Positions 1 through 8,198 of a stretch of DNA of 64,000 nucleotides are shown here, piece after piece. The position numbers and the translations under genes were made by a program. The stretch comes from Stutzerimonas kunmingensis (GTDB lineage: Bacteria > Pseudomonadota > Gammaproteobacteria > Pseudomonadales > Pseudomonadaceae), in assembly GCF_014764705.1 (NCBI RefSeq), contig NZ_JACXXG010000022.1, forward strand, positions 17,223-81,222, written 5' to 3'. Numbering within the stretch: the stretch's first letter is position 1; each line of letters starts with the position of its first letter. The notes beneath the pieces are model-generated. The model did no database searches. It was not told the origin of the DNA and worked only from the letters and a program-made list of their open reading frames with translations.

Positions 1-30
1 CAGCGGGCCTTGCCAGACCACCGCTCAGCT

Positions 31-75
31 CAAGGCTTGTCGCGGAAAAGCGGCACAGCCGAGTCACAAGCCTTG
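31..75. repeat. Inverted repeat beside tRNA-Arg
   Basis: CAAGGCTTGT at 31-40 is matched exactly by its reverse complement at 66-75, with a 25-base spacer. It lies about 30 bases beyond the 3' end of the leftward tRNA-Arg gene. No T run follows on either side, so it does not look like a standard terminator. Its role is unknown. Confidence 0.4.
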
Positions 76-107
76 CTATTTGAACGTGATCGCTGTGCGA
101 AATCTTA

Positions 108-184
108 TGGCGTCCCAGGCGAGGTTCGAACTCACAACCTTCCCCTTAGGAGGGGGATGCTCTATCCAATTGAGCTACTGGGAC
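108..184 (-). tRNA. tRNA-Arg (anticodon CCU)
   Basis: The minus strand folds as a tRNA. The acceptor stem begins GTCCCAG, the anticodon loop reads CTCCTAA (anticodon CCT), the T loop is GTTCGAAC, and an encoded CCA end lies at 108-110. The total is 77 bases. It decodes AGG arginine codons. No partner gene is close by. Confidence 0.93.
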
Positions 185-454
185 ATAACGCGGCGGGCAT
201 GGTAACGAGCCAAGCACGATTTGTCATGCGCATCGTAGACCTGATGCCATGCAGCCTCCTACAGCCGAATACGCCCCTCACACTCAAGCAATGCAAATTG
301 CATGACCGCTATCAGTCATCCGTGCAAAGCGCAAGCAATACTCGCCCCAACACAAAGCCAACTTATTGATTTATAAGAATTTTTACCCAGATAAACTTTG
401 GCACAGCTACTGCAATAGCTAGGCAAAGTTAACGTGACGCGAAGGATAACGCTC

Positions 455-667
455 ATGATCAAGTCGGCTTTTCTTCTTACTACAGGCTTTACATTTGCCG
501 CCCTGACAGCCTCGCAGCTGCCATCCGCCGAACCGCAGCAACAGCGATACGAGCCCTCTTCCCAGTTCTCCATTCAGCGCACGAGCAATTTGGAACACGC
601 ACAGATCACCACCCTCAACTCAGGCGAGGCGAGCGTGCTCACTCAACCGCAACGCTGGGTGTTCTAA
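455..667 (+). CDS. Small exported protein of unknown function
   Basis: This is a 70-residue protein with no family I recognise. The first 20 or so residues are a hydrophobic stretch behind a lysine (MIKSAFLLTTGFTFAALTAS), which looks like a signal peptide. The rest is polar and rich in Gln, Ser and Thr, with no cysteine. I chose the ATG at 455 over the upstream one at 434 because an AAGGA ribosome site sits eight bases before it. The gene is followed closely by another small membrane protein, so the two may be co-transcribed. Function cannot be inferred. Confidence 0.6.
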   Translation: MIKSAFLLTTGFTFAALTASQLPSAEPQQQRYEPSSQFSIQRTSNLEHAQITTLNSGEASVLTQPQRWVF

Positions 668-710
668 GGGATTCAGTTGAGCGCGGATGGTTCCGCAAAA
701 GGAGTTACTC

Positions 711-896
711 ATGTCCAGATTTGCATTGACTTGCTTGCTTCTTACCGCAGCGTGCGGCTACGGTGCCTTCCTGGCCCCCCAAAGCCTGGCGACCTTGGAT
801 ACCTTGTGCAAGGCAGGACTTGGCATATTCGGAAGCTTATCCCTGATCGCACTCATGATCGGACGCAGGATCAAGTTCGATCCAGTGCTGCGCTAA
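711..896 (+). CDS. Small membrane protein of unknown function
   Basis: This is a 61-residue protein. The start at 711 is supported by AAGGAG six bases upstream. Two hydrophobic segments are visible: about residues 3-21 (the first could be a signal anchor) and about 38-53 (LGIFGSLSLIALMIG). A basic tail, RRIKF, follows, suggesting a two-pass inner-membrane protein. It lies 43 bases after the previous small exported protein on the same strand. No known domain is recognisable. Confidence 0.6.
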   Translation: MSRFALTCLLLTAACGYGAFLAPQSLATLDTLCKAGLGIFGSLSLIALMIGRRIKFDPVLR

Positions 897-1070
897 GACC
901 CCATAGCCGGACGATAATCAGACTGGTTCACAGTAAAGGCATTTTGATAGCACGAGCAGTTTACTAATCAGAATATCGACGTACAATTGGCGTCATGAAG
1001 CCGTCTCCTAATTTTTAACCTGGCTGACGGAACAGCGAGTACTGGTGGTTGTCAGACCGGTGACTACCCC

Positions 1071-1083
1071 GGCAATACGCCAG
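1071..1083. promoter_or_regulatory. Possible AmrZ autoregulatory operator
   Basis: GGCAATACGCCAG lies 28 bases upstream of the amrZ start codon. It has the GGC-N5-GCC shape that I associate with AmrZ sites, and AmrZ represses its own gene in Pseudomonas aeruginosa. I cannot confirm the exact consensus from memory, so this is a suggestion only. Confidence 0.3.
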
Positions 1084-1110
1084 CACGCCCACCTGACTAA
1101 CCGGTTAATT

Positions 1111-1434
1111 ATGCGCCCTATGAAACAGGCAGTTTATTCCAGCCGTACGGCTGACAAATTCGTTGTTCGGCTTCCCGACGGCATGCGTGAACGCATCGCC
1201 GAGGTAGCGCGGAATCATCACCGCAGCATGAACTCAGAAATCATCGCCAGATTGGAGCAGAGCCTGCTGCAGGAAGGCGCACTGGATGAAGATCTGAGCA
1301 TGCGGCTCGACAGCCCAGAGCTGTCTCTTCACGAGCGAGAGCTTCTGCAGCGCTTTCGCCAGCTCGCTCACCGCCAGCAGAACGCGCTCATTGCATTGAT
1401 CGCTCAGGACACCGAGCTCGCCAAAGAAGATTGA
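1111..1434 (+). CDS. amrZ: Ribbon-helix-helix transcription factor AmrZ/AlgZ
   Basis: The protein has 107 residues and is very close in sequence to P. aeruginosa AmrZ, the Arc-type regulator of alginate, motility and cyclic-di-GMP genes. The beta-strand and helix DNA-binding region is at about residues 10-55 ([20 protein letters not shown], then [17 protein letters not shown]). The C-terminal tetramerisation region contains the conserved [20 protein letters not shown] segment. I started it at ATG 1111 (MRPMKQ), as in the known protein, not at the in-frame ATG at 1045. A 9-bp inverted repeat (1450-1458 with 1471-1479) lies just downstream, without a T run. Confidence 0.93.
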   Translation: MRPMKQAVYSSRTADKFVVRLPDGMRERIAEVARNHHRSMNSEIIARLEQSLLQEGALDEDLSMRLDSPELSLHERELLQRFRQLAHRQQNALIALIAQDTELAKED

Positions 1435-1676
1435 CCCCGGACCAGCCACCAGCTGGAGACAGGTGACTGGCTCCAGCTGACGCTGTCTCTGATTACCCCT
1501 GCTTCCGGCTGCCACTCTCAGGCGGTCAACAAGTCAGCCAGCCGCATCAGTTCCCCCTTCATCATCGTCCTAGCCATCAAGACAGGCACGAATGTGCTTC
1601 GGACACACGGGTTGCGCCGAATCTATGGTCGACCCGAGATCCGCGCTCGATAAGAAGTTAGAACTTGGATGCAGCA

Positions 1677-1703
1677 AGGCGCCCCCGTTGCAGAGGCGCC
1701 TAT
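1677..1703 (-). terminator. Possible terminator after oadB
   Basis: On the minus strand, just beyond the oadB stop, AGGCGCC pairs with GGCGCCT across a loop of roughly ten bases. The downstream T content is poor, so this is only a plausible end for the oadGAB transcript. Confidence 0.35.
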
Positions 1704-1707
1704 ACAA

Positions 1708-2844
1708 CTAGCCTACAAAGTTGAGCAGCACCCCGGCCGCAACCGCAGAGCCGATGACACCTGCCACGTTGGGCCCCATGGCATGCATCAGCAGGAAGTT
1801 CTGAGGATTGGCCTCCAGCCCCACCTTGTTCGATACACGTGCAGCCATCGGCACAGCAGAGACTCCTGCGGAACCGATCAACGGATTGATCTTGTTCTCA
1901 CTGAAACGGTTCATCACTTTGGCCATGAAAATACCCGCTGCGGTACCACCGCAAAAGGCAACCATACCCAGCACGAGAATCCCCAAGGTTTTCATCTGCA
2001 GGAAGGCCTCGGCCGATAGCTTCGAACCGACTGTCAGACCAAGAGCAATGGTAACGATGTTGATCAGGGCATTTCGTGAAGTATCCGCCAGGCGATCCAC
2101 CACACCACATTCGCGCAACAGATTACCGAAGGCGAACATACCCACCAGCGGTGCGGCATCCGGCAGTAGCAAGCCGACCAGCAAACAGAGCACCAGCGGG
2201 AATACTATCTTCTCGACCTGCCCGACATGACGCAGTTGCGTCATGACGATTGCACGCTCCTCTTTGGTGGTCATCGCACGCATGATCGGCGGCTGAATCA
2301 GCGGCACGAGGGCCATGTAGGAATACGCGGCAACCGCAATCGGACCGAGCAACTCTGGGGCAAGCTTGGATGTCACGAAGATCGACGTTGGACCGTCTGC
2401 GCCCCCAATGATAGCGATCGACGCTGCCTCGCGCAGCGTGAACTCCATACCCGGAATCCCGGCAGCGGTCAGAGCAAGAGCGCCTAGCAGGGTCGCAAAG
2501 ATTCCGAACTGCGCCGCTGCACCAAGCAGCAGGGTCTTTGGGTTGGCAAGCATGGGGCCAAAGTCGGTCATCGCGCCAACGCCCATGAAGATCAACAGCG
2601 GAAAGACGCTGGTCGGTAACCCTACCTCATAAAACAGATGCAGAATTCCGGCACCCTCGCCCATGTTGGCAACCGGGATGTTTGCCAGGATGCCACCGAA
2701 CCCTATAGGGATCAGCAACAAAGGTTCGAATCCCTTCCGAATCGCCAGATAGATCAGCCCCAGACAGACGAAGATCATCAGCGCCTGCCCTGGCTCCAGA
2801 TGGTACAGGCCGGTTCCGTGCCACAGCTTGAGCAACTTTTCCAT
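1708..2844 (-). CDS. oadB: Oxaloacetate decarboxylase, sodium-pump beta subunit
   Basis: This 378-residue polytopic membrane protein is the sodium-translocating subunit of oxaloacetate decarboxylase. It decarboxylates carboxybiotin carried by OadA and exports sodium. Hydrophobic helices run the length of the protein. The family's functional motif GGADGPT, which includes the essential Asp of OadB, is at residues 147-153. The [13 protein letters not shown] segment with the second ion-binding group is present near the C-terminus, followed by [13 protein letters not shown]. Both ion-pathway motifs are therefore retained, and an active pump is likely. It is the last gene of oadGAB, ten bases after oadA. 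Confidence 0.95.
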   Translation of the reverse strand: MEKLLKLWHGTGLYHLEPGQALMIFVCLGLIYLAIRKGFEPLLLIPIGFGGILANIPVANMGEGAGILHLFYEVGLPTSVFPLLIFMGVGAMTDFGPMLANPKTLLLGAAAQFGIFATLLGALALTAAGIPGMEFTLREAASIAIIGGADGPTSIFVTSKLAPELLGPIAVAAYSYMALVPLIQPPIMRAMTTKEERAIVMTQLRHVGQVEKIVFPLVLCLLVGLLLPDAAPLVGMFAFGNLLRECGVVDRLADTSRNALINIVTIALGLTVGSKLSAEAFLQMKTLGILVLGMVAFCGGTAAGIFMAKVMNRFSENKINPLIGSAGVSAVPMAARVSNKVGLEANPQNFLLMHAMGPNVAGVIGSAVAAGVLLNFVG

Positions 2845-2854
2845 GGGACTCCCC

Positions 2855-4639
2855 TTAGCCGATGCTCAGCAGACTGTCACCGACCGAAACCGCGTCGCCC
2901 ACCTTGACGCTGACGGAGGCGACGGTGCCGGCCTTGAACGCACGGATCTCGGTTTCCATTTTCATGGCTTCGAGAATCATCACCAGATCGCCCTCCTGGA
3001 CCAACTGTCCGGGCTGCACCAGCACTTTGAATATGTTGCCCGCCAGCGGCGCCGCCTGGGTTTCACCAGTGGCAGGCACGGCGGCAGAACCAGCAACCGC
3101 GCTGGTAGCGCCGCCACCAGCGCCGAGAGGCTTGATGCCCTCGATATCGCCGCCATCGCTCACTTGTACGACGAAAGATTTGCCGTTGACTTCAACGGTG
3201 TAGACCTCCGGCTTGCCCGCCTCTCGCGTTGGTAGATCGCCCCCGGTTGGCGCCGGCTCGAACGCGGATGGGTTTCCACGGTTCTCCAAAAACTTCAATC
3301 CGATCTGGGGGAATAGCGCATAGGTCAGCACGTCATCGATCGAATCCGTAGCGAGCTGGATGCCCTTCTCTTTTGCGATCCCTTTCAGTTCGGCAGTAAG
3401 TCGATCCATTTCCGGCTGCAGCAGGTCTGCGGGACGACAGGTGATCACCTCGGCCCCCTCCAGCACACGAGCCTGCAGCTCGGAATTGAAAGGCGCAGGG
3501 GCCGCACCATATTCACCTTTGAGCACGCCTGCCGTCTCTTTGGTGATCGACTTGTAGCGCTCTCCCATCAGCACATTGATCACCGCCTGGGTACCGACGA
3601 TTTGCGACGTGGGCGTCACCAGCGGGATGAAGCCGAGGTCTTCACGAACGCGAGGGATTTCAGCAAGCACGTCGTCGAACTTGTCCAGAGCACCCTGCTC
3701 CTTCAGCTGACCTTCCATATTGGTCAACATGCCGCCGGGCACCTGAGCCACGAGGATTCGCGAGTCGACACCGCGCAGGGTGCCCTCGAATTTCGCGTAC
3801 TTCTTGCGAACCTCGCGGAAGTACGCCGCGATTTCCTCGAGCAGCTCCAGGTTCAAGCCGGTATCGCGCTCCGTGCCCTGGAAAATAGCCACCACCGATT
3901 CCGTCGGAGAATGTCCGTAGGTCATCGATAGCGACGAAATGGCTGTATCGACATTGTCGATACCCGCTTCTACTGCCTTGAGAATGGCGGCCGTCGACAG
4001 GCCGGCTGTAGCGTGGCATTGCATATGGATCGGAATCGCAAGGCTGGACTTCAAGCGCGACACCAGCTCGAACGCCATGTACGGCGTAAGGATGCCTGCC
4101 ATATCCTTGATCGCCACCGAGTCGGCGCCCATATCCTCGATCTGCTTTGCCAGATCGACCCACATCTCCAGCGTATGCACCGGACTGGTGGTATAGGAAA
4201 TGGTGCCTTGTGCATGCTTGCCCTGTTGTTTGACGGCACGCAGGGCAGTTTCGAGATTGCGCGGATCGTTCATAGCGTCGAATACGCGAAAGACATCGAC
4301 GCCATTTACAGCGGCGCGCTCGACGAATTTTTCCACGACATCATCGGCGTAGTGCCGATAGCCCAGCAGGTTCTGGCCTCGCAGCAGCATCTGCTGACGC
4401 GTGTTGGGCATGGCCTTCTTGAGTTCGCGAATGCGCTCCCAAGGGTCTTCTCCCAAGTAGCGGATACAGGCATCGAAGGTCGCGCCGCCCCAACTTTCCA
4501 CCGACCAGAAGCCAACCTGATCGAGCTTGGCAGCGATCGGCAACATGTCTTCCAAGCGAACACGGGTGGCTAGAATGGATTGGTGCGCATCACGCAGCAC
4601 CACATCGGTTATGCCGAGCGGCTGTTTAGCAATGGTCAT
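2855..4639 (-). CDS. oadA: Oxaloacetate decarboxylase alpha subunit (biotin carrier)
   Basis: The 594-residue soluble subunit carries the carboxyltransferase and biotin-carrier functions. The N-terminal carboxyltransferase barrel shows [19 protein letters not shown] and the metal-binding HMQCHATAG region. The middle is the conserved PYC/OADA domain. A Gly/Ala/Pro-rich linker leads to a biotinyl domain with EAMKM, whose lysine (about residue 560) should be biotinylated. I started it at ATG 4639 (MTIAKQPLG), which has GGGAG upstream. A longer reading frame to 4741 would overlap oadG. It lies between oadG and oadB in one leftward transcript. Confidence 0.95.
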   Translation of the reverse strand: MTIAKQPLGITDVVLRDAHQSILATRVRLEDMLPIAAKLDQVGFWSVESWGGATFDACIRYLGEDPWERIRELKKAMPNTRQQMLLRGQNLLGYRHYADDVVEKFVERAAVNGVDVFRVFDAMNDPRNLETALRAVKQQGKHAQGTISYTTSPVHTLEMWVDLAKQIEDMGADSVAIKDMAGILTPYMAFELVSRLKSSLAIPIHMQCHATAGLSTAAILKAVEAGIDNVDTAISSLSMTYGHSPTESVVAIFQGTERDTGLNLELLEEIAAYFREVRKKYAKFEGTLRGVDSRILVAQVPGGMLTNMEGQLKEQGALDKFDDVLAEIPRVREDLGFIPLVTPTSQIVGTQAVINVLMGERYKSITKETAGVLKGEYGAAPAPFNSELQARVLEGAEVITCRPADLLQPEMDRLTAELKGIAKEKGIQLATDSIDDVLTYALFPQIGLKFLENRGNPSAFEPAPTGGDLPTREAGKPEVYTVEVNGKSFVVQVSDGGDIEGIKPLGAGGGATSAVAGSAAVPATGETQAAPLAGNIFKVLVQPGQLVQEGDLVMILEAMKMETEIRAFKAGTVASVSVKVGDAVSVGDSLLSIG

Positions 4640-4661
4640 GGAAGGAACTCCCTTTCCAGAG

Positions 4662-4904
4662 TCAACCGCGTCGCGCGCGGTGTTGATGAATCGCGGCCTG
4701 GATGGCTGCAAGAATATCCGCATCTGTTTCAGCGCTCGCAACCTGAGCGGCCGCTACTCGAGGCGCCGGCTCAGTGACGAAGCGGCCGGCGAGGTAGGAC
4801 ATCAAGCGAATGCAGAGGATCAACAGAACGAGAAAGGCGAAGACGAAACCGATGCCGAACAGCATGAGTTCGACGCCTTCGAGCAGGAGTTGGCTGGGGG
4901 TCAT
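4662..4904 (-). CDS. oadG: Oxaloacetate decarboxylase gamma subunit
   Basis: This 80-residue protein has one hydrophobic helix (about residues 10-35, [19 protein letters not shown]) followed by a polar, Ala-rich cytoplasmic tail ending HQHRARRG. In the family, the gamma subunit anchors the alpha subunit to the beta subunit and its tail binds zinc. The two histidines near the end fit that role. It is the first gene of oadGAB, and its assignment rests on size, topology and operon position more than on a sharp motif. Confidence 0.88.
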   Translation of the reverse strand: MTPSQLLLEGVELMLFGIGFVFAFLVLLILCIRLMSYLAGRFVTEPAPRVAAAQVASAETDADILAAIQAAIHQHRARRG

Positions 4905-5044
4905 CGGGAGTTCCCTTGTCAGCAGCTCAAGCTGCTTGTTATTCGCTGCGTGGGTTCGGACACGTTTCGCGACACACGAAACGGCCGAACCTTAGCCCGA
5001 AACAGCGAAATAAGGCAAACCCCAATAAAGCGCGAAAAGTACCG

Positions 5045-6478
5045 CTACAGCAGAAAAATGGTCGCCAATCCAAGGAAAATGAAGAACCCGCCGCTGTCTG
5101 TCATGGCAGTGATCATGACGCTTGCCCCCATTGCCGGATCGCGCCCCAGGCGCGCCAGCGTCATAGGAATCAGCACGCCCATAAGCGCAGCGAGCAGCAG
5201 GTTCAGTGTCATAGCCGCCGTCATGACTACCCCCAGAGACCAGCTGCCATACAGCCACCAGGCCACCGCACCGATCACACCACCCCAGACCAGCCCGTTG
5301 ACCAGGCCAACCCCGACCTCCTTGCGCAACAGTCGGGTCGTATTACCGGTACCCACCTGATCCAACGCCATTGCGCGCACGATCATGGTGATTGTCTGAT
5401 TACCCGAATTTCCGCCAATGCCTGCGACAATTGGCATCAGGGCCGCGAGGGCCACGAGCCTCTCGATCGAACCATCGAACAGGCCGATTACCCGGGAGGC
5501 GATAAATGCAGTAACCAGGTTGACCGCGAGCCAGGCCCAACGGTTACGGACGGATTTCCAAACGGAGGCGAAGATGTCTTCCTCCTCGCGCAGACCGGCC
5601 ATGTTGAGAACTTCGCTTTCACTCTCCTCACGGATAAGGTCGACCATCTCATCGATGGTCAGACGCCCGATCAGCTTGCCACCCTTGTCGACGACCGGCG
5701 TCGATACTAAGTCATAACGTTCGAAGGCCTGCGCCGCGTCATAGGCGTCTTCATCCGGGTGAAAGGTGACGGGGTCGCTGGCCATCACCTCCGCGACCTG
5801 TTTATCCGGATCGTTAACCAGTAATCGCTTGATCGGGAGCACGCCCTTGAGCACGCCGTCGTAGTCGACCACGAACAGCTTGTCGGTGTGGCCCGGCAAC
5901 TCCTTGAGGCGGCGCAGATAACGCAACACCACTTCGAGACTGACATCCTCACGGATGGTCACCATCTCGAAGTCCATCAGTGCCCCGACCTGATCCTCTT
6001 CGTAGGACAGCGCTGATCGCACGCGCTCGCGCTGTTGCGCATCGAGGCTTTCCATCAACTCATGAACGACGTCGCGCGGCAACTCCGGCGCTAGGTCTGC
6101 CAGCTCGTCGGCGTCCATCTCCTTCGCCGCGGCAAGCAGTTCATGATCGTCCATATCGGCGATCAGCGTTTCCCGAACTGCGTCGGACACCTCGAGCAGG
6201 ATATCGCCGTCTCGCTCGGCCTTGACCAGTTGCCAGACGGTCAGTCGCTCTTCGAGCGGTAGCGCTTCGAGAATGTGAGCGACGTCAGCAGGATGCAATT
6301 CGTCGAGCTTGCGTTGCAGCTCGGCGAGAATCTGACTCTCGTCGTAGATCTCAACCTGCTCGCCGTCATGCCGGTAATCGCCGTCCTGACCGAGGCGACG
6401 GCGCTGCAGCAGATCGACCACCTGCGCCAGGCGATCCTGCAGGGTCTCTTGGGGCTTTTTTGCTTCTACTTCTGTCAT
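5045..6478 (-). CDS. mgtE: Magnesium transporter MgtE
   Basis: The 477-residue protein has the full MgtE layout. A helical N-domain contains repeated acidic LHPADVAHILEALP-type motifs (about 35-170). Two CBS domains follow (about 170-300). Five membrane helices at the C-terminus include the conserved PIVAGIGGNSGNQT pore segment. It imports Mg2+, and the cytosolic domains close the pore when Mg2+ is high. The ATG at 6478 (MTEVEAK) is chosen because GGAG lies six bases upstream. The in-frame ATG at 6520 lacks such support. Confidence 0.95.
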   Translation of the reverse strand: MTEVEAKKPQETLQDRLAQVVDLLQRRRLGQDGDYRHDGEQVEIYDESQILAELQRKLDELHPADVAHILEALPLEERLTVWQLVKAERDGDILLEVSDAVRETLIADMDDHELLAAAKEMDADELADLAPELPRDVVHELMESLDAQQRERVRSALSYEEDQVGALMDFEMVTIREDVSLEVVLRYLRRLKELPGHTDKLFVVDYDGVLKGVLPIKRLLVNDPDKQVAEVMASDPVTFHPDEDAYDAAQAFERYDLVSTPVVDKGGKLIGRLTIDEMVDLIREESESEVLNMAGLREEEDIFASVWKSVRNRWAWLAVNLVTAFIASRVIGLFDGSIERLVALAALMPIVAGIGGNSGNQTITMIVRAMALDQVGTGNTTRLLRKEVGVGLVNGLVWGGVIGAVAWWLYGSWSLGVVMTAAMTLNLLLAALMGVLIPMTLARLGRDPAMGASVMITAMTDSGGFFIFLGLATIFLL

Positions 6479-6812
6479 GGCGCACTCCACCCTGGCCGGG
6501 AGCACGCCAGGGAAAATCAATCAATCAGTACGTGATTGGCAAATTGGAAACGTGAACGACTACTGGGTAAGTCCATAAAGAAAGGTTGTTCCACAAACCC
6601 TGAGGGGCAGATGCGGGCATCATAACATCGCAATCAGCGGCCCGACGCGCTCAAACACGGCCATCACAAGGGCTGCGTCAAAGATGCAGAAGAGCTTGCG
6701 ACGGAGAAGCCGACATTCTGTCGACGCCTTCACGCTGCGAAGAGACACGAATGTACGAGCAGCTTTTATTGAGTAGCCTGAATGGACAGTTGTTCAGTCA
6801 TGGAGGACGAGA
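6479..6812. other. Intergenic region between mgtE and a DUF4124 gene
   Basis: These 334 bases separate divergent genes and should hold both promoters. I see no tRNA, convincing small ORF or recognisable Mg2+ riboswitch. The only clear signal is GGAGG at the right edge, six bases before the ATG at 6813. Confidence 0.5.
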
Positions 6813-7295
6813 ATGAGAGCACTGTCCATAGGTGTGAGCCTGCTATTGCTATCCACCCCCGCATTTTCAGCAAGCGTATTTCGCTGCGTCGACCAATCCG
6901 GGCATGTCACCTTCAGCCAGCAAGGCTGCCCGGAAAACCAAAGACAGCAACGGCAGCGCGCAACCAATCCAACACCCAGTTCAGGGAAAGCCGTGCCAAT
7001 GGCGACCCTCAAGACCAGGAAAAGCCCCGCCGGCAGTGAAGGCGAAAGCCTGGCGATAGTCGCCGAACGAGATGACGGTTGCGGCAACAGAGTAACCGGC
7101 AGCGAACGGCGCAGCGCAATCATCAACAAACAGATCCGCACCGGCATGACTCGCAGTGACGTCGAAAGCGCATTCGGGCGACCGGAGAGCATCACAAGTA
7201 GCAACGGGCGGGAACGCCTGCGCTTTCGCAGCAGCAGCGGCCAGGTACGCACCGTCAGCTTCGACGAGTTCGGCTGCGTTCTTGGTAGACGCTAA
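6813..7295 (+). CDS. Exported DUF4124-type protein with OmlA-like C-terminus
   Basis: The protein has 160 residues. Residues 1-19 are a signal peptide ending AFSA. Residues 20-45 carry the DUF4124 signature (VFRCVDQSGHVTFSQQGCP), with two cysteines likely joined in the periplasm. The C-terminal part contains IRTGMTRSDVESAFGRPES, which resembles the SmpA/OmlA repeat found in outer-membrane assembly lipoproteins. There is no lipobox. GGAGG precedes the start. It faces a strong hairpin terminator shared with the tRNA genes coming from the right. Exact role unknown. Confidence 0.75.
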   Translation: MRALSIGVSLLLLSTPAFSASVFRCVDQSGHVTFSQQGCPENQRQQRQRATNPTPSSGKAVPMATLKTRKSPAGSEGESLAIVAERDDGCGNRVTGSERRSAIINKQIRTGMTRSDVESAFGRPESITSSNGRERLRFRSSSGQVRTVSFDEFGCVLGRR

Positions 7296-7307
7296 CGCTC
7301 GAAAACG

Positions 7308-7339
7308 AAAAAGGGCCTGCATCGCTGCAGGCCCTTCTC
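7308..7339. terminator. Bidirectional rho-independent terminator
   Basis: AAGGGCCTGCA (7311-7321) pairs perfectly with TGCAGGCCCTT (7326-7336) over a TCGC tetraloop, with A-rich and T-rich flanks on either side. It should end both the rightward DUF4124 gene and the leftward tRNA-Arg transcript. Confidence 0.88.
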
Positions 7340-7344
7340 TTAGT

Positions 7345-7421
7345 TGGCGCACTCAGGAGGATTCGAACCTCCGACCGCTCGGTTCGTAGCCGAGTACTCT
7401 ATCCAGCTGAGCTATGAGTGC
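7345..7421 (-). tRNA. tRNA-Arg (anticodon ACG), copy 2
   Basis: The minus strand gives a 77-base tRNA starting GCACTCA. It has anticodon loop CTACGAA, T loop GTTCGAAT and an encoded CCA end. It is identical to the copy at 7493-7569 and reads CGN arginine codons after conversion of A34 to inosine. Confidence 0.95.
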
Positions 7422-7492
7422 GTAAGTGCTTGTTAGACCAGATCACCGCTGGTGGCTTGAGTGATCCGCATTTCTGCCGATCATTCGAAGTG

Positions 7493-7569
7493 TGGCGCAC
7501 TCAGGAGGATTCGAACCTCCGACCGCTCGGTTCGTAGCCGAGTACTCTATCCAGCTGAGCTATGAGTGC
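7493..7569 (-). tRNA. tRNA-Arg (anticodon ACG), copy 1
   Basis: This tRNA has the same 77-base sequence as the one at 7345-7421, with the copies offset by 148 bases. It is part of the tRNA-Ser, tRNA-Arg, tRNA-Arg array downstream of csrA, an arrangement typical of Pseudomonas. Confidence 0.95.
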
Positions 7570-7680
7570 GCTGAGCGTGCGCATTATAGGGAGTAAACAT
7601 TGACGGTCAAGCACTTTGCCGTGGCGCTTTCTTGTATGAAAGCAGGCTGCCGCGAGAACCCTGAACCCTAGAATGCAAAA

Positions 7681-7771
7681 TGGCGGAGAAGGGGGGATTC
7701 GAACCCCCGACACCCTTTTGAGGTGTACTCCCTTAGCAGGGGAGCGCCTTCGGCCACTCGGCCACCTCTCC
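7681..7771 (-). tRNA. tRNA-Ser (anticodon GCU)
   Basis: The minus strand gives a 91-base class II tRNA starting GGAGAGG. It has anticodon loop CTGCTAA, a long variable arm (GAGTACACCTC-type), T loop GTTCGAAT and CCA at 7681-7683. It decodes AGC and AGU. It lies 62 bases downstream of csrA. Confidence 0.95.
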
Positions 7772-7833
7772 GCAATACGGGGCGCATAATACCCATCTTT
7801 GCCCCGTTTGCAAAGCCGAAAATTACAGAAAAA

Positions 7834-8019
7834 TTAGTGGCTTGGTTCCTGATCCTTCTCTTTCTGGATCCGTTGGTAAATCTCCTCGCGATGCACCGCC
7901 ACCTCCTTGGGCGCATTGACGCCGATACGTACTTGGTTTCCTTTCACACCCAACACGGTGACAGTCACATCGTCACCCACCATCAGGGTTTCTCCAACCC
8001 GGCGAGTCAGAATCAGCAT
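7834..8019 (-). CDS. csrA: RNA-binding global regulator CsrA/RsmA
   Basis: The 61-residue protein is a full-length CsrA. It has the N-terminal [17 protein letters not shown] strand and the [10 protein letters not shown] helix. The two key RNA-contact residues of the family, Leu4 and Arg44, are both present. It binds GGA-containing hairpins in mRNA leaders and controls translation of many genes. It is normally counteracted by small RNAs such as RsmY and RsmZ, neither of which is in this window. It sits between lysC and the tRNA array, the conserved pseudomonad position. Confidence 0.97.
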   Translation of the reverse strand: MLILTRRVGETLMVGDDVTVTVLGVKGNQVRIGVNAPKEVAVHREEIYQRIQKEKDQEPSH

Positions 8020-8166
8020 TCCTTTCTCCTTAAACGGATTCAGTTCAGTAAACAGTCTGCAAAGATAAATACGGAAAATGTCCGTAAAACATGAAGCTAG
8101 AGCCTTTCAACAGGTATTGACCCGCGCGCAGGAGCCTAAAGTTCCTTTTCGCATGACCCAATACGA

Positions 8167-8194
8167 CAGAAGGCGCGGACTAGCGCGCCTTCTG
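8167..8194 (-). terminator. Hairpin after lysC, probable terminator
   Basis: CAGAAGGCGCG (8167-8177) pairs over its full 11 bases with CGCGCCTTCTG (8184-8194), directly beyond the lysC stop codon. The following T stretch is weak (TCGTATT). It may terminate or stabilise the lysC transcript and separate it from csrA. Confidence 0.55.
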
Positions 8195-8198
8195 CGAA

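Noticed and set aside
10..369. 119-codon ORF on the plus strand
   Set aside because: It runs across the tRNA-Arg gene on the other strand and has no ribosome site or recognisable protein features.
1450..1479. 9-bp inverted repeat after amrZ as a terminator
   Set aside because: CAGCTGGAG/CTCCAGCTG is perfect, but the loop is long and no T run follows. It is mentioned under amrZ only.
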